Source of the DNA: Nevskia sp035651715
GTDB taxonomy: Bacteria > Pseudomonadota > Gammaproteobacteria > Nevskiales > Nevskiaceae
Length of the DNA stretch: 64,000 nt
Reading direction: 5' to 3'
NCBI GenBank assembly: GCA_035651715.1
Contig: DASRFD010000150.1
Location: forward strand, 1 to 64,000
The position numbers and the translations under genes are program-made. This document shows, in pieces, positions 8,541 to 18,131 of this stretch. Numbering within the stretch: position 1 is the stretch's first letter; the number at the start of each line of letters is the position of its first letter. The notes below the pieces were generated by a model. The model was not told where the DNA came from. It saw only the letters and a program-made list of their open reading frames with translations, and made no database searches.

Positions 8541-9182
8541 TCAGCCCCTCAGCGCCGCGTTCAACTCCCCGATCAGGGCCCATAGCTGCTCGCCGAAGGC
8601 GCGGTAGGCCGGGCGCAGCAGATCCTCGGCGATCAGCCGGTCGCGGTCGAGCCTGCCGCCGGCGGCGACGCAGTCGCGCATCCGGCGCAGGCAATTCATC
8701 TGCTCGTCGGTATAGACGGCGCCCGCCTGCCTGCGGCCGCTGAGCCAGCGGGCGAAGCGCGCCCGCGCCTGGTCGGCGAGGCTCGGGCCCGCCGCCGCTT
8801 CGCCGGAGCCCGGGGCCAGGAAGTGGCGCAGTTCCGGATTGTCGAACGGAGCGCAGGCCTTGGCGGCCAGCACTTGCCGCACCTGGAGGTAATGCTGCGG
8901 GCCGAGGGTTTCGTCGCGGGCGGCGGCATGGAGCAGCGCTTCGTGGCTGATCCGTTGCGCGTCCACCGCTTCCAGCAGGCGGGCGGCGACCGCGGCGAGG
9001 GTTTCGCCGCCGGCCAGCTCGGCGGCGCGCGCCCGCTGCTCCGGCGTGAGCCCGGCGTCGACGCGGCTCAAGGCGGCGGCGAGGCGGCGCAGGCTAGCCT
9101 CGTCGCACTTGTCCGAGGCGGCCCTGAGCAGCAGCTGGTCCAGGGCCTCCGGCTCGGGTGGACTGGAATGGGGGGGAGCCAA
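8541..9182 (-). CDS. Stand-alone protein resembling the C-terminal domain of type I restriction HsdR (EcoEI_R_C-like)
   Basis: 213-residue soluble, mostly helical protein. Its last ~60 residues (YTDEQMNCLRRMRDCVAAGG, then LLRPAYRAFGEQLWALIGELNAAL) closely follow the pattern of the HsdR C-terminal domain: F/YTxEQ, then an FG-L-L-ELN end. The preceding part (LRRLAAALSRV and LAAVAARLLEAVDA) fits the same domain. There is no helicase or nuclease part, and no hsdM or hsdS nearby. A TTG at 9182 has a good GGAGG site 6 bases upstream, so the ORF looks designed to be translated rather than simply decayed. The identification rests on recalled motif similarity only. Confidence 0.5.
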   Translation of the reverse strand: MAPPHSSPPEPEALDQLLLRAASDKCDEASLRRLAAALSRVDAGLTPEQRARAAELAGGETLAAVAARLLEAVDAQRISHEALLHAAARDETLGPQHYLQVRQVLAAKACAPFDNPELRHFLAPGSGEAAAGPSLADQARARFARWLSGRRQAGAVYTDEQMNCLRRMRDCVAAGGRLDRDRLIAEDLLRPAYRAFGEQLWALIGELNAALRG

Positions 9183-9261
9183 CCGTGTCCTCCGGTGCAA
9201 ACGACCCCGCTACTTTAGCCCAGATGGGCGGCGGCGGAGCGGGATGCGGCGATCGGGGCCG

Positions 9262-11166
<1,905 letters not shown>

Positions 11167-11221
11167 GCATCTTCCTCGCGTCAAGGCGAAGGGAAAGCGC
11201 GCGCAAAGAGTGGTTCCGCGG

Positions 11222-11304
11222 CAGCCTTCCCTACGCCGGTATCATCCGGATCAGGTTCCAAGGGACTCTCTCAGCCGCGCCCGATGGCACGGCACCCCCG
11301 GCTG
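11222..11304 (-). promoter_or_regulatory. TPP riboswitch (THI element) in the thiC leader
   Basis: On the minus strand the leader contains the conserved THI-box core: GGGGTGCC, then GGCTGAGA, then CCTTGGAACCTGATC, GGATGATACC and GCGTAGGGAAG. Its ends (CAGCC at 11304-11300 and GGCTG at 11226-11222) pair to close P1. TPP binding would reduce thiC expression. About 45 bases separate the aptamer from the thiC ribosome-binding site and no U-rich terminator is visible there, so control of translation initiation is more likely than transcription termination (inference). Confidence 0.96.
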
Positions 11305-11312
11305 TTTGCATC

Positions 11313-11341
11313 ACGATAGGGCAAGTGCCCCGGCACGGCAA
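11313..11341 (-). promoter_or_regulatory. Predicted sigma-70 promoter of thiC
   Basis: On the minus strand TTGCCG (11341-11336) and TATCGT (11318-11313) are separated by exactly 17 bases. The predicted start near 11306 would begin transcription 1-2 bases before the first paired base of the riboswitch, which fits a leader that starts directly with P1. Each hexamer matches 4 of 6 consensus bases. Confidence 0.6.
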
Positions 11342-11363
11342 GGAAAATCGCCCGCGCGGCGCC

Positions 11364-11380
11364 TTGGCCCGCTTGTTGCG
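11364..11380 (+). promoter_or_regulatory. Predicted sigma-54 promoter of the ammonium transporter gene
   Basis: TTGGCCCGCTTGTTGCG matches the -24/-12 consensus (YTGGCACG-N4-TTGCW) at nearly all fixed positions, with GG and GC separated by the required 10 bases. The predicted start is around 11391, upstream of the chosen start codon at 11430. Sigma-54 control is the usual arrangement for amtB genes under NtrC. No clear NtrC dimer site was found in the short region upstream. Confidence 0.7.
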
Positions 11381-11429
11381 TTGCCTGTTGCAAACACAGG
11401 GAGCCGGACCAATGAGACAAGGGGCAGGA

Positions 11430-12746
11430 ATGCTGCGGCCGGGGCTTGCGGCCCTGCTGCTGCTGGCCGCGGGGCCGCTGCTGGCCGACGACACGCCAGC
11501 GGCGCCGACCGCCCCGTTCGTGACCACGCTGGACAAGATCAACTCCGGCGACACCGCCTGGATGCTGGCCTCCACCGCCCTGGTGCTGCTGATGACCATT
11601 CCCGGCCTGGCCCTGTTCTACGCCGGCATGGTGCGCAAGAAGAACGTCATCGGCACCGCGCTGCAGAGCTTCACCATCACCTGCCTGGTGACTGTGTTGT
11701 GGGTGGTGATCGGCTACAGCCTGGCGTTCACCCCCGGCACCCCCTGGATCGGCGGCCTGAGCCGCGTCCTGCTCGGCGGCGTGACGTTCGACAAGAACCA
11801 GAACCTGATCAGCGTCAGCCACGTCGCCAGCACCATCCCCGAGACGGTACTGATCATGTTCCAGCTGACCTTCGCCATCATCACGCCGGCCCTGATCGCC
11901 GGCGCCTTCGCCGAGCGGATGCGCTTCGGCGCCATGGTGGTCTTCATGAGCCTGTGGTCGCTGCTGGTCTACGCGCCGGTGGCGCACTGGGTGTGGGAGC
12001 CGGGCGGCTGGCTGGCGGCCATGGGCGACCAGGACTTCGCCGGCGGCACGGTGGTGCACATCAACGCCGGCGCCGCCGGCATCGTCTGCGCCTACATGCT
12101 GGGCAAGCGCCACGGCTACGGCCGCGAACCTTTCATCCCCTACAACCTGGCCTTCACCATGACCGGCGCGGCGCTGCTGTGGGTGGGCTGGTTCGGCTTC
12201 AACGCCGGCTCGGCCACCGCCGCCGACGGCCGTGCCGGCATGGCCATGCTGGTGACGCAGCTGGCCACCGCGACCGCCGCGCTGACCTGGATGTTGACGG
12301 AATGGATGCTGCGCATGCGGGTGTCGCTGCTCGGCGCCTGCTCCGGCGCCGTCGCCGGGCTGGTGGCGATCACTCCCGCCTCGGGCTTCGTCGACCAGTT
12401 CGGGGCGCTGGCCATCGGCGCCGTCGCCGGCATCGGTTGCTACTGGGGCGCCACCGGCCTGAAGAAGCTGCTCGGCGCCGACGATTCGCTCGACGTGTTC
12501 GGCATCCACGGCATCGGCGGCATGATCGGCGCCATCCTCACCGGCGTGTTCTCGAACAAGGCGATCAGCGGCGCCGAAGCCAACCTGCTGACGCAATGTA
12601 TCGGCGCCTTCGCCACGCTGGGCTACAGCGCCGTCATGTCGCTGCTGATCCTCTGCGTGGTGAAGTGGACCATGGGCCTGCGGGTGGACGCGGAAGCGGA
12701 ATTCACCGGCCTGGACCTGTCGCAGCACGGCGAGCAGATTCCATGA
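11430..12746 (+). CDS. amtB: Ammonium transporter (Amt/MEP/Rh family)
   Basis: 438-residue ammonium channel with a cleavable-looking signal peptide (LRPGLAALLLLAAGPLLADD) and eleven transmembrane helices. Conserved blocks are GLALFYAGMVRKKN, the pore region with FAERMRFGA and VAHWVWEPGGWL, VHINAGAAGIVCA, PYNLAFTMTGAALLWVGWFG and DVFGIHGIGGMIGAI. The start at 11430 follows AAGGGGCAGGA; ATG 11412 is an alternative, and both lie downstream of the predicted sigma-54 start site. Unlike the usual glnK-amtB pair, no PII gene is adjacent within the window; a 95-residue ORF of unknown function follows instead. Confidence 0.96.
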   Translation: MLRPGLAALLLLAAGPLLADDTPAAPTAPFVTTLDKINSGDTAWMLASTALVLLMTIPGLALFYAGMVRKKNVIGTALQSFTITCLVTVLWVVIGYSLAFTPGTPWIGGLSRVLLGGVTFDKNQNLISVSHVASTIPETVLIMFQLTFAIITPALIAGAFAERMRFGAMVVFMSLWSLLVYAPVAHWVWEPGGWLAAMGDQDFAGGTVVHINAGAAGIVCAYMLGKRHGYGREPFIPYNLAFTMTGAALLWVGWFGFNAGSATAADGRAGMAMLVTQLATATAALTWMLTEWMLRMRVSLLGACSGAVAGLVAITPASGFVDQFGALAIGAVAGIGCYWGATGLKKLLGADDSLDVFGIHGIGGMIGAILTGVFSNKAISGAEANLLTQCIGAFATLGYSAVMSLLILCVVKWTMGLRVDAEAEFTGLDLSQHGEQIP

Positions 12747-12768
12747 GCGTGCAAAGGGGCGCACAGAA

Positions 12769-13056
12769 ATGACGCAAGTCGAACGTTTTTCCCTGGCCAC
12801 CCACTTGTACGTGCGGCTGCGGCGCAGCAGCGGCCGCGTGGTGGATGCAATGTGGATGGCGCAGAACGACGAATACGCGCGCGAAATCCTGCGCCTTGCC
12901 GCCAGCGACCCGGACCCCGAAACGCAGAACCTGGTGCAGCGCTTCCAGGCCCTGCTGGGCGGCCGTCCGGCGCCGCGCAAGCCGGCACCCGCGGCGGCGC
13001 GGCCGGCCAGCGTGGAGCCGGACGTGGCGCAGCACTACATCGGCACCTTGCGCTGA
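12769..13056 (+). CDS. Small conserved-looking protein of unknown function downstream of amtB
   Basis: 95-residue soluble protein that I do not recognise. The first ~65 residues are a compact helical region (MTQVERFSLATHLYVRLRR, then VVDAMWMAQNDEYAREILRL); the rest is a proline/alanine-rich tail ending DVAQHYIGTLR. It starts 22 bases after the amtB stop with GGGG about 12 bases upstream, so it is probably cotranscribed from the sigma-54 promoter. Its position is where a nitrogen-signalling partner might be expected, but it has no PII (GlnK) features. Confidence 0.65.
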   Translation: MTQVERFSLATHLYVRLRRSSGRVVDAMWMAQNDEYAREILRLAASDPDPETQNLVQRFQALLGGRPAPRKPAPAAARPASVEPDVAQHYIGTLR

Positions 13057-13098
13057 ACCATCCCATCCTGGCGGGCCGCGGCGGTGCCGCCGGCCGTT

Positions 13099-13644
13099 TC
13101 AGCCGTTCTGCGCGAACCACAGCCCGGCATAGATGCGCGGCTCGACCAGCTTGCCGGCCTGCCCCTGCCCGGCCAGCCACTGCGGCGCCTGGTCCAGCGG
13201 CACCACGTGCACCGTGATGTCCTCGCCGTCCACGCCGCCGCCGGCGTGCACCCGCCGCAGACCGTGGGCGCGATACAGGTGCAGCATTTCCGAGGTCAGG
13301 CCGCAGGCCACCGGGCCGCTGACGAGCAGCTCGGCATGGCTGCCGCGGAAGCCGGTCTCCTCCTCCAGCTCGCGCAGCGCGGCGGCGCCCACCGCCTCGT
13401 CCTTGAACGCCGCCTCGTCGCCGATGATGCCGGCCGGCAGCTCGATGCAGCGGGCGCGCAACGGCACGCGGTACTGCTCCACCAGCACGATTTCGCGCGC
13501 CTCGGTGACGGCGAGGATGAAGGCGGCGCCGCGCTGGTTGACACGTTCGACGTACTCCCAATGCCCGCTGCGGCGCAGGATCAGGAACTGGCCCTGGTGC
13601 AGGGTGCGGATCGGCGCTGCGGCCGGGTTGCCGGTTTCGGACAT
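13099..13644 (-). CDS. NUDIX hydrolase, ADP-ribose/ADP-sugar pyrophosphatase-like
   Basis: 181-residue Nudix enzyme. The core RELEEETGF with upstream E and G residues forms the Nudix box; the first glycine of the strict consensus appears shifted. The preceding block LVEQYRVPLRARCIELPAGIIGDE is typical of ADP-ribose pyrophosphatase relatives. It would hydrolyse a nucleoside diphosphate linked to a sugar. The ATG at 13644 is preferred, with an alternative start at 13701. It follows the PhyH gene by 25 bases on the same strand. Confidence 0.9.
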   Translation of the reverse strand: MSETGNPAAAPIRTLHQGQFLILRRSGHWEYVERVNQRGAAFILAVTEAREIVLVEQYRVPLRARCIELPAGIIGDEAAFKDEAVGAAALRELEEETGFRGSHAELLVSGPVACGLTSEMLHLYRAHGLRRVHAGGGVDGEDITVHVVPLDQAPQWLAGQGQAGKLVEPRIYAGLWFAQNG

Positions 13645-13669
13645 GGCGCTGGCTTGAGGTGGCGAGGGC

Positions 13670-14536
13670 CTACCCTGCCCCATCGCCCGCGCGCTGCGCA
13701 AGCACGGCGTTGACGTAGCCGGGCTCCAGCGTCTTCAGCGGGTGCGAGGCGGTGACATGGCCCATGAAGGGCGGCCAGATGCCGTAGCCGAGCAGCTGCT
13801 GCAGGCGCGGCGCCATGCCCCGCACCAGCTGCGGCGGCACGCCGAGGTAGAAATTCTCCTGGGTACGCGCCCAGGGCTCGCAGTACTGGTTGGAGAAGGC
13901 CAGGCGCGGCGCCGCGCTGCGGTTGGCGCCGCCGCGGTGCAGGAGAGTGCCGAGAAAGACCACGCAGGCGCCGGCCGGCATCTGCACCGGGCGCAGCTGC
14001 GCCAGCAGCGCCGGGCTTTCGGCCGGCTCCATGCCGCCGCTGCCGTACAGGCTCCTGACGTGCTCGTCGCCCCAGGCATGGCTGCCGGCGATGATCTCGG
14101 TGCCGCCGTTTTCGGCGGTGAAGGCGTCGACCGCGACGATGGTGCTGAGGCTGATCGGCGGGCGCGGCCGCGGGATCAGGTAGAAGGAATCGTCGGCATG
14201 CACCGGCTGCGGCGTCTCCCCCGGATGGATGCAGATAGCCTGGCTGGCGGTAAGCAGGTAGCCGGGCTGGAGGAACAGGTCGAGCAGGGACAGCACGCGC
14301 GCGTCGCAGGCAATGTCCTGGAACACCGGGGCCCGCGCCACCAGGGTGTAGACGCGCTCGGTCTTGTAGCCTTCGAAATTGTTGCGGCCCTGGTGGCTGC
14401 CCAGATAGGGCTTGAGGCCCTCGCGCACGGCGCGCAGCGTCTCCGGCGGCAGGAAGTCCGGGATGATGGTGTAGCCTTCACGCCGCAGCCGCTCGGCGTG
14501 GGCGGCCGTATCGAACGCGACCCCGCTCTCCGCCAT
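13670..14536 (-). CDS. Phytanoyl-CoA dioxygenase (PhyH) family protein
   Basis: 288-residue Fe(II)/2-oxoglutarate-dependent oxygenase of the PhyH family. The iron-binding facial triad is visible as HADDS (His and Asp) and the distal His in LLHRGGANRS; the arginine after the distal His would bind 2-oxoglutarate. The start is the ATG at 14536 with GGAGGAGG directly upstream. The substrate is not predictable; family members hydroxylate phytanoyl-CoA, halogenated metabolites or small molecules. The Nudix gene follows closely. Confidence 0.88.
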   Translation of the reverse strand: MAESGVAFDTAAHAERLRREGYTIIPDFLPPETLRAVREGLKPYLGSHQGRNNFEGYKTERVYTLVARAPVFQDIACDARVLSLLDLFLQPGYLLTASQAICIHPGETPQPVHADDSFYLIPRPRPPISLSTIVAVDAFTAENGGTEIIAGSHAWGDEHVRSLYGSGGMEPAESPALLAQLRPVQMPAGACVVFLGTLLHRGGANRSAAPRLAFSNQYCEPWARTQENFYLGVPPQLVRGMAPRLQQLLGYGIWPPFMGHVTASHPLKTLEPGYVNAVLAQRAGDGAG

Positions 14537-14555
14537 GGCCTCCTCCGTGGTCTTC

Positions 14556-15509
14556 CTAAGCCTGCGTAATCGTAAAGCCTGCGCGCGGTCCCTGCGCAAG
14601 CCGCGGCTTGAGCCATTGCAGGGCGGCGGCGGCCTCGGCCTCGAAGCAGAACGGGGGATTCACCACCAGCAGGCCGCAGGCGTGCATGATCTTCTTCTCG
14701 GCGACGCGGGCGATGCCAGTGGAGGCCTCGGCCTGATGGCGCCGCCGCGCCTCGGGCCGCTCGCGCCGCTGCGGCTGGCCCGGCCGCGGCCGGTCGGTGC
14801 TGACGAAGCGGATGCCGTCCTCGGCCTCGGCGCCATTGTCGAATTCCAGGTTGAGCAGCGGCTTGCCGGTGTCCTTGGCGACGCCGCGCACGAAGCGCGA
14901 CACCTGGTGGGGGTTCTTCACCGGATACCAGGCGGCATAGATGCCGCCGGCGAAGCGGGCGACGGACTTGCCGATCAGCCCGGCGATGGCGTCGAGCTCG
15001 TCGCTGCGCTCGAACGGCGGGTCGATCAGCACCAGGCCGCGCTTTTCCGCCGGCGGCAGCAGCGCGTGGGCCTCGTAGCCGTCGCGCAGGTGCACCGCGG
15101 CGCGGCGGTCGCCGCGCAGCGAGGTTTTCAGCGCCGCCGCCACCTCCGGCACCTTCTCGCACAGCACCAGGCGGTCGTCCGGGCGGGCCAGGGCGCGGGC
15201 GAACTGCGGCGAGCCCGGGTAGTGCTCGGCCTGGCCATGGCGGCGGCCGGCGGCGATCAGCCGCAGGTATTCGGCCACCAGCTCCGGGGCGCCGTGGGCG
15301 TCGCCAAGGCGGCCGATGCCGTCGCGCCACTCGCCGGTGCGGTTGGCGCCCTCGAAGCCGAGGTCGTAGTCCCCCGCCCCGGCATGGGTGTCGAGGTAGC
15401 ACCAGGGCTTGTCCTTGCGGTTGAGGGCGCCGAGCAGGCCGACCAGCAGGACATGCTTGAACACGTCGGCGAAGTTGCCGGCGTGGTAACTGTGACGGTA
15501 GTGGACCAT
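14556..15509 (-). CDS. rlmJ: 23S rRNA (adenine2030-N6)-methyltransferase RlmJ
   Basis: 317-residue protein starting MVHYRHSYHAGNFADVFKH, the signature N-terminus of RlmJ, which methylates A2030 of 23S rRNA using SAM. The N6-adenine methylase motif is LIDPPFE, and YLDTHAGAGDYDL forms part of the SAM site. The E. coli enzyme is about 280 residues. The extra length here is an insert of roughly 35 residues after FVSTDRPRPGQP, very rich in Arg, Glu and Gln, before MHACGLLVVNPPF. PhyH lies 19 bases downstream. Confidence 0.95.
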   Translation of the reverse strand: MVHYRHSYHAGNFADVFKHVLLVGLLGALNRKDKPWCYLDTHAGAGDYDLGFEGANRTGEWRDGIGRLGDAHGAPELVAEYLRLIAAGRRHGQAEHYPGSPQFARALARPDDRLVLCEKVPEVAAALKTSLRGDRRAAVHLRDGYEAHALLPPAEKRGLVLIDPPFERSDELDAIAGLIGKSVARFAGGIYAAWYPVKNPHQVSRFVRGVAKDTGKPLLNLEFDNGAEAEDGIRFVSTDRPRPGQPQRRERPEARRRHQAEASTGIARVAEKKIMHACGLLVVNPPFCFEAEAAAALQWLKPRLAQGPRAGFTITQA

Positions 15510-15685
15510 GTCCCGCCATTATGCGGCTTTGGTCGAATAGGACGTGACAGGCCGATGCGGCTAAAACCTCTCAGGCGCGCCGCGCTTCAAGGAACCCCGC
15601 TTTGCGATACTCTGGCCTGCAACTACGACAAGCCCTGCCCGTGAACCCCGGGACGGGCGGCTCCCCGCCGGAGGACGCGACCCCC

Positions 15686-16393
15686 TTGAGCCTGGTTTCG
15701 ACGCTGATCATCGCCGACGACCATCCGCTGTTCCGCAGCGCCCTGCGCACGGCGGTGGCGCAGCTGCTGCCCGGCGTGCAGATCGTCGAAGCCGATTCGC
15801 CCGAGGCGCTGCACCGGGCGGTGCAGGACCATCCGCGCGCCGACCTGATCCTGCTCGACCTGCGCATGCCCGGCGTGCAGGGCTTCTCGGCCCTGATCGG
15901 ACTGCGCGGCCAGTACCCGGCGATTCCGGTGGTGCTGGTGTCGGCGGTGGAGGAGCCGGCGGTGATGCGCCGCGCCCTCGACTTCGGCGCCTGCGGCTTC
16001 ATCCCCAAGTCGGCCGGGATCGAGATCATCGGCGAGGCCCTGCACGCGGTGCTGGAAGGCGGCGTCTGGCTGCCGCCCGGGGTGCCGGAGAGCACGGCGG
16101 AGGAGGACGGCGAGGAGCGCGAACTGGCGCAGCGCGTCTCCAGCCTCACGCCGCAGCAGTTCCGGGTGCTGATGATGCTGGCCGACGGCCGCCTCAACAA
16201 GCAGATCGCCGGCGACCTCAACGTGTCGGAGGCGACGATCAAGGCCCATGTCACCGCCATCCTGCGCAAGCTGGGCCTGTACCGCCGCACCCAGGCCGCG
16301 GTGCTGGCGCAGCGCCTGCTCAAGGCCGAGGCTGCGCCGCTGGCGCACGCAGTCAGCGCGGCGGCGGCGGGCGGCGAGGACGAGGCGGAGTGA
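15686..16393 (+). CDS. LuxR-family (NarL-type) response regulator, no kinase nearby
   Basis: About 235 residues. An N-terminal receiver domain (IIADDHPLFRSAL; phospho-acceptor Asp in LLDLRMPG; Lys in IPKSA) is joined to a C-terminal LuxR-type helix-turn-helix (LTPQQFRVLMMLADG through KQIAGDLNVSEATIKAHV). The start is uncertain: TTG 15686 has GGAGG 10 bases upstream and puts the receiver at the N-terminus, while GTG 15641 and TTG 15602 are in frame. No histidine kinase gene is adjacent. The ~175 bases upstream, shared with rlmJ, would hold both promoters. Confidence 0.9.
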   Translation: MSLVSTLIIADDHPLFRSALRTAVAQLLPGVQIVEADSPEALHRAVQDHPRADLILLDLRMPGVQGFSALIGLRGQYPAIPVVLVSAVEEPAVMRRALDFGACGFIPKSAGIEIIGEALHAVLEGGVWLPPGVPESTAEEDGEERELAQRVSSLTPQQFRVLMMLADGRLNKQIAGDLNVSEATIKAHVTAILRKLGLYRRTQAAVLAQRLLKAEAAPLAHAVSAAAAGGEDEAE

Positions 16394-16459
16394 TGCGCAA
16401 GGAACCGGGGCCTGGTGGAAGCGGTTGATCCCGAACCGCCGGTCCCCTGACCCCCGGCT

Positions 16460-17311
16460 TCAAAGCCCGGCGAGCCGCTTCAGCAGCGCTTCGCTCTCCG
16501 CATCCGCCGGGAACAGGTGCTCCACCCGCAGGCTGTCGGTGGTCACGTCCTGCGGCGTGCCGAAGGTGCTGAGCATGGTGAACAGGCTGAGGCGCAGCTC
16601 GCCCATGCGCAGCTGCGCCGCCAGCACCGGCGGCGGGTGCGACACCGGGTCGGCGTGCTTCCAGCGCATCGGCGTGTCGGGATAGGCCAGGATCTCGTCG
16701 AGCAGCCGGGCCACGGCAGGCTCCTCCAGCGCCTCCAGCCGCGCCCGCGCCAGCAGCTCGGAGCCGACCTCGGCCATGTTGCTGACCAGCGGCCGCATCC
16801 CCTGCGGATGGAAGGTGAACTTGAGCATGTTGCGCGGACCGTCGCCGCAGACGCGGCGCCATACCGCGTCGGGGTCGCCGAGCAGGCCGGTCAGGCGGTC
16901 CAGCGCGCGGTTGGTCATCAGGATGTTCCAGCCGCGGTCCATCACCAGGGCGGGATACGGTTCGTGGTGGCTGAGCAGTCGCTGCAGGGCCTGGCGCACC
17001 GGCGCCATGTCCTCGCTGTCGAGCGCCCGCTGCGGGAACACCGGGGCGAAGCCGGCGGCGACCAGCAGGCGGTTGCGCACCCGCAGCGGCAGCTCCAGCG
17101 ACTCGGCCAGCTGCAGCACCATGGCGCGGCTCGGGCGGGCGCGGCCGGATTCGAGGAAGCTGAGGTGGCGCTGCGAGATGCCGGCCTCGACCGCCAGCTC
17201 GAGCTGGCTCAGCTTGCGCGCGCCGCGCGTCTCGCGCAGCACCTCGCCGAAGCTGAGGTCGGTCGGGATCGGCGCGGGCCGGGCGTTGCGGACGGGCTGT
17301 ACGGTGGACAT
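16460..17311 (-). CDS. XRE-family regulator with MmyB-like ligand-binding domain
   Basis: 283-residue transcription regulator. Residues ~15-75 form a Cro/C1-type helix-turn-helix (LSQLELAVEAGISQRHLSFL, then ESGRARPSR). Residues ~110-280 match the MmyB-like ligand-binding domain (YPALVMDRGWNILMTNRA, then LKFTFHPQGMRPLV and LSTFGTPQDVTTDSLRVEH). Members often repress an adjacent divergent operon, and some bind fatty acids. Here the divergent genes begin at 17420 with a palindrome between, so regulation of the three-gene membrane/thioesterase operon is likely (inference). Confidence 0.93.
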   Translation of the reverse strand: MSTVQPVRNARPAPIPTDLSFGEVLRETRGARKLSQLELAVEAGISQRHLSFLESGRARPSRAMVLQLAESLELPLRVRNRLLVAAGFAPVFPQRALDSEDMAPVRQALQRLLSHHEPYPALVMDRGWNILMTNRALDRLTGLLGDPDAVWRRVCGDGPRNMLKFTFHPQGMRPLVSNMAEVGSELLARARLEALEEPAVARLLDEILAYPDTPMRWKHADPVSHPPPVLAAQLRMGELRLSLFTMLSTFGTPQDVTTDSLRVEHLFPADAESEALLKRLAGL

Positions 17312-17345
17312 GGCCGCAGTCTGCGCCTTCGCCGGCCGGCCGGCT

Positions 17346-17362
17346 ATTACCTGGGGCGTAAT
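17346..17362. promoter_or_regulatory. Candidate operator between the XRE regulator and the 17420 operon
   Basis: ATTAC-N7-GTAAT is a perfect 5-bp inverted repeat in the 108-base divergent spacer. It is AT-rich in an otherwise GC-rich stretch, and the left arm could also serve as a -10-like TATTAC. It is the best candidate for the regulator's binding site. No footprint or second copy supports it. Confidence 0.35.
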
Positions 17363-17419
17363 TGAGCCTCCTACCCCCGCCGCGCACAGTGCCCGGGCAT
17401 CCCCCAACAGGAGCCCGTC

Positions 17420-17752
17420 ATGGCCCGCGTACTGCTCATCCTGGTTTTTGCCGCCTTCGGCGCCTACTCCACCTATGTGCTGTTCAATGTCGGCTATGTC
17501 GGCATCCTGAGCAGCCACCTGAGCAATGCCGGCGGCATCCAGGTACTGTGCGACCTGACCGTTTCCCTGAGCCTGGTCTGCGTGTGGATGGTCCAGGATG
17601 CGCGCCAGCGCGGCCGCGGTGCCTGGCCTTTCGTGGTGGCGACGATTTTCCTCGGGTCCTTCGGGCCGCTGCTGTACCTGCTGCTGCGCCAGCGCCAGCC
17701 GGCCCGCGACGGCCGCATCTCGCGGCAGGTCGCCGCCAACCTGATCCACTGA
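17420..17752 (+). CDS. Small membrane protein, DUF2834-like
   Basis: 110-residue protein with three hydrophobic helices (MARVLLILVFAAFGAYSTYV; DLTVSLSLVCVWMVQDARQR; WPFVVATIFLGSFGPLLYLL). The pattern of a tryptophan/aspartate loop followed by a last helix and a basic tail resembles DUF2834 proteins. The start has CAGGAG 7 bases upstream. It is the first gene of a tight operon with the DUF4345 and thioesterase genes, divergent from the XRE regulator. Confidence 0.7.
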   Translation: MARVLLILVFAAFGAYSTYVLFNVGYVGILSSHLSNAGGIQVLCDLTVSLSLVCVWMVQDARQRGRGAWPFVVATIFLGSFGPLLYLLLRQRQPARDGRISRQVAANLIH

Positions 17753-17759
17753 GGCCGCC

Positions 17760-18131
17760 GTGCCCATGCTCACGGTGCTGTGCATCGCCGCCGGCTTCGC
17801 CGCGATGGGGCTGGCGGCGCTGGCCCGGCCGGAACGCATCGTGGCGTATTTCGGCACGCCCGGCCTGACGCGCGACGGCCGCAACGAGGTGCGCGCGGTC
17901 TACGGCGGCTTCGGCCTGGCCGTCGCCGCCCTGCTGTGCGGCGCGCAGGCGCCGCTGCGCAGCGGCGTGCTGCTGGCCGTGGCGGTGGCCTTGCTCGGCA
18001 TGGCGGCGGGCCGCCTGCTCTCCGCCCTGCTCGACGGTGCGCCGGGCCGCTGGCCCTGGATCTTCATGGCGGTGGAGCTGGCCGGCGGCTGCGCGCTGCT
18101 GGCTGCGATGCCTGACGCAGGCGCGGCATGA
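17760..18131 (+). CDS. DUF4345-like membrane protein
   Basis: 123-residue protein with four hydrophobic helices. The pattern of an early ARPERIVAYFG loop followed by EVRAVYGGFGLAVA is typical of DUF4345-type integral membrane proteins. GTG 17760 has GAGG 5 bases upstream; ATG 17766 is an alternative. Its stop codon overlaps the next start as ATGA, so translation is coupled to the thioesterase. Function unknown. Confidence 0.7.
   Translation: MPMLTVLCIAAGFAAMGLAALARPERIVAYFGTPGLTRDGRNEVRAVYGGFGLAVAALLCGAQAPLRSGVLLAVAVALLGMAAGRLLSALLDGAPGRWPWIFMAVELAGGCALLAAMPDAGAA

Noticed and set aside
11324..11335. GTGC-N4-GCAC inverted repeat upstream of amtB as an NtrC site
   Set aside because: NtrC sites have the half-sites in the opposite orientation (GCAC...GTGC) and wider spacing, and this sequence lies inside the thiC promoter spacer.
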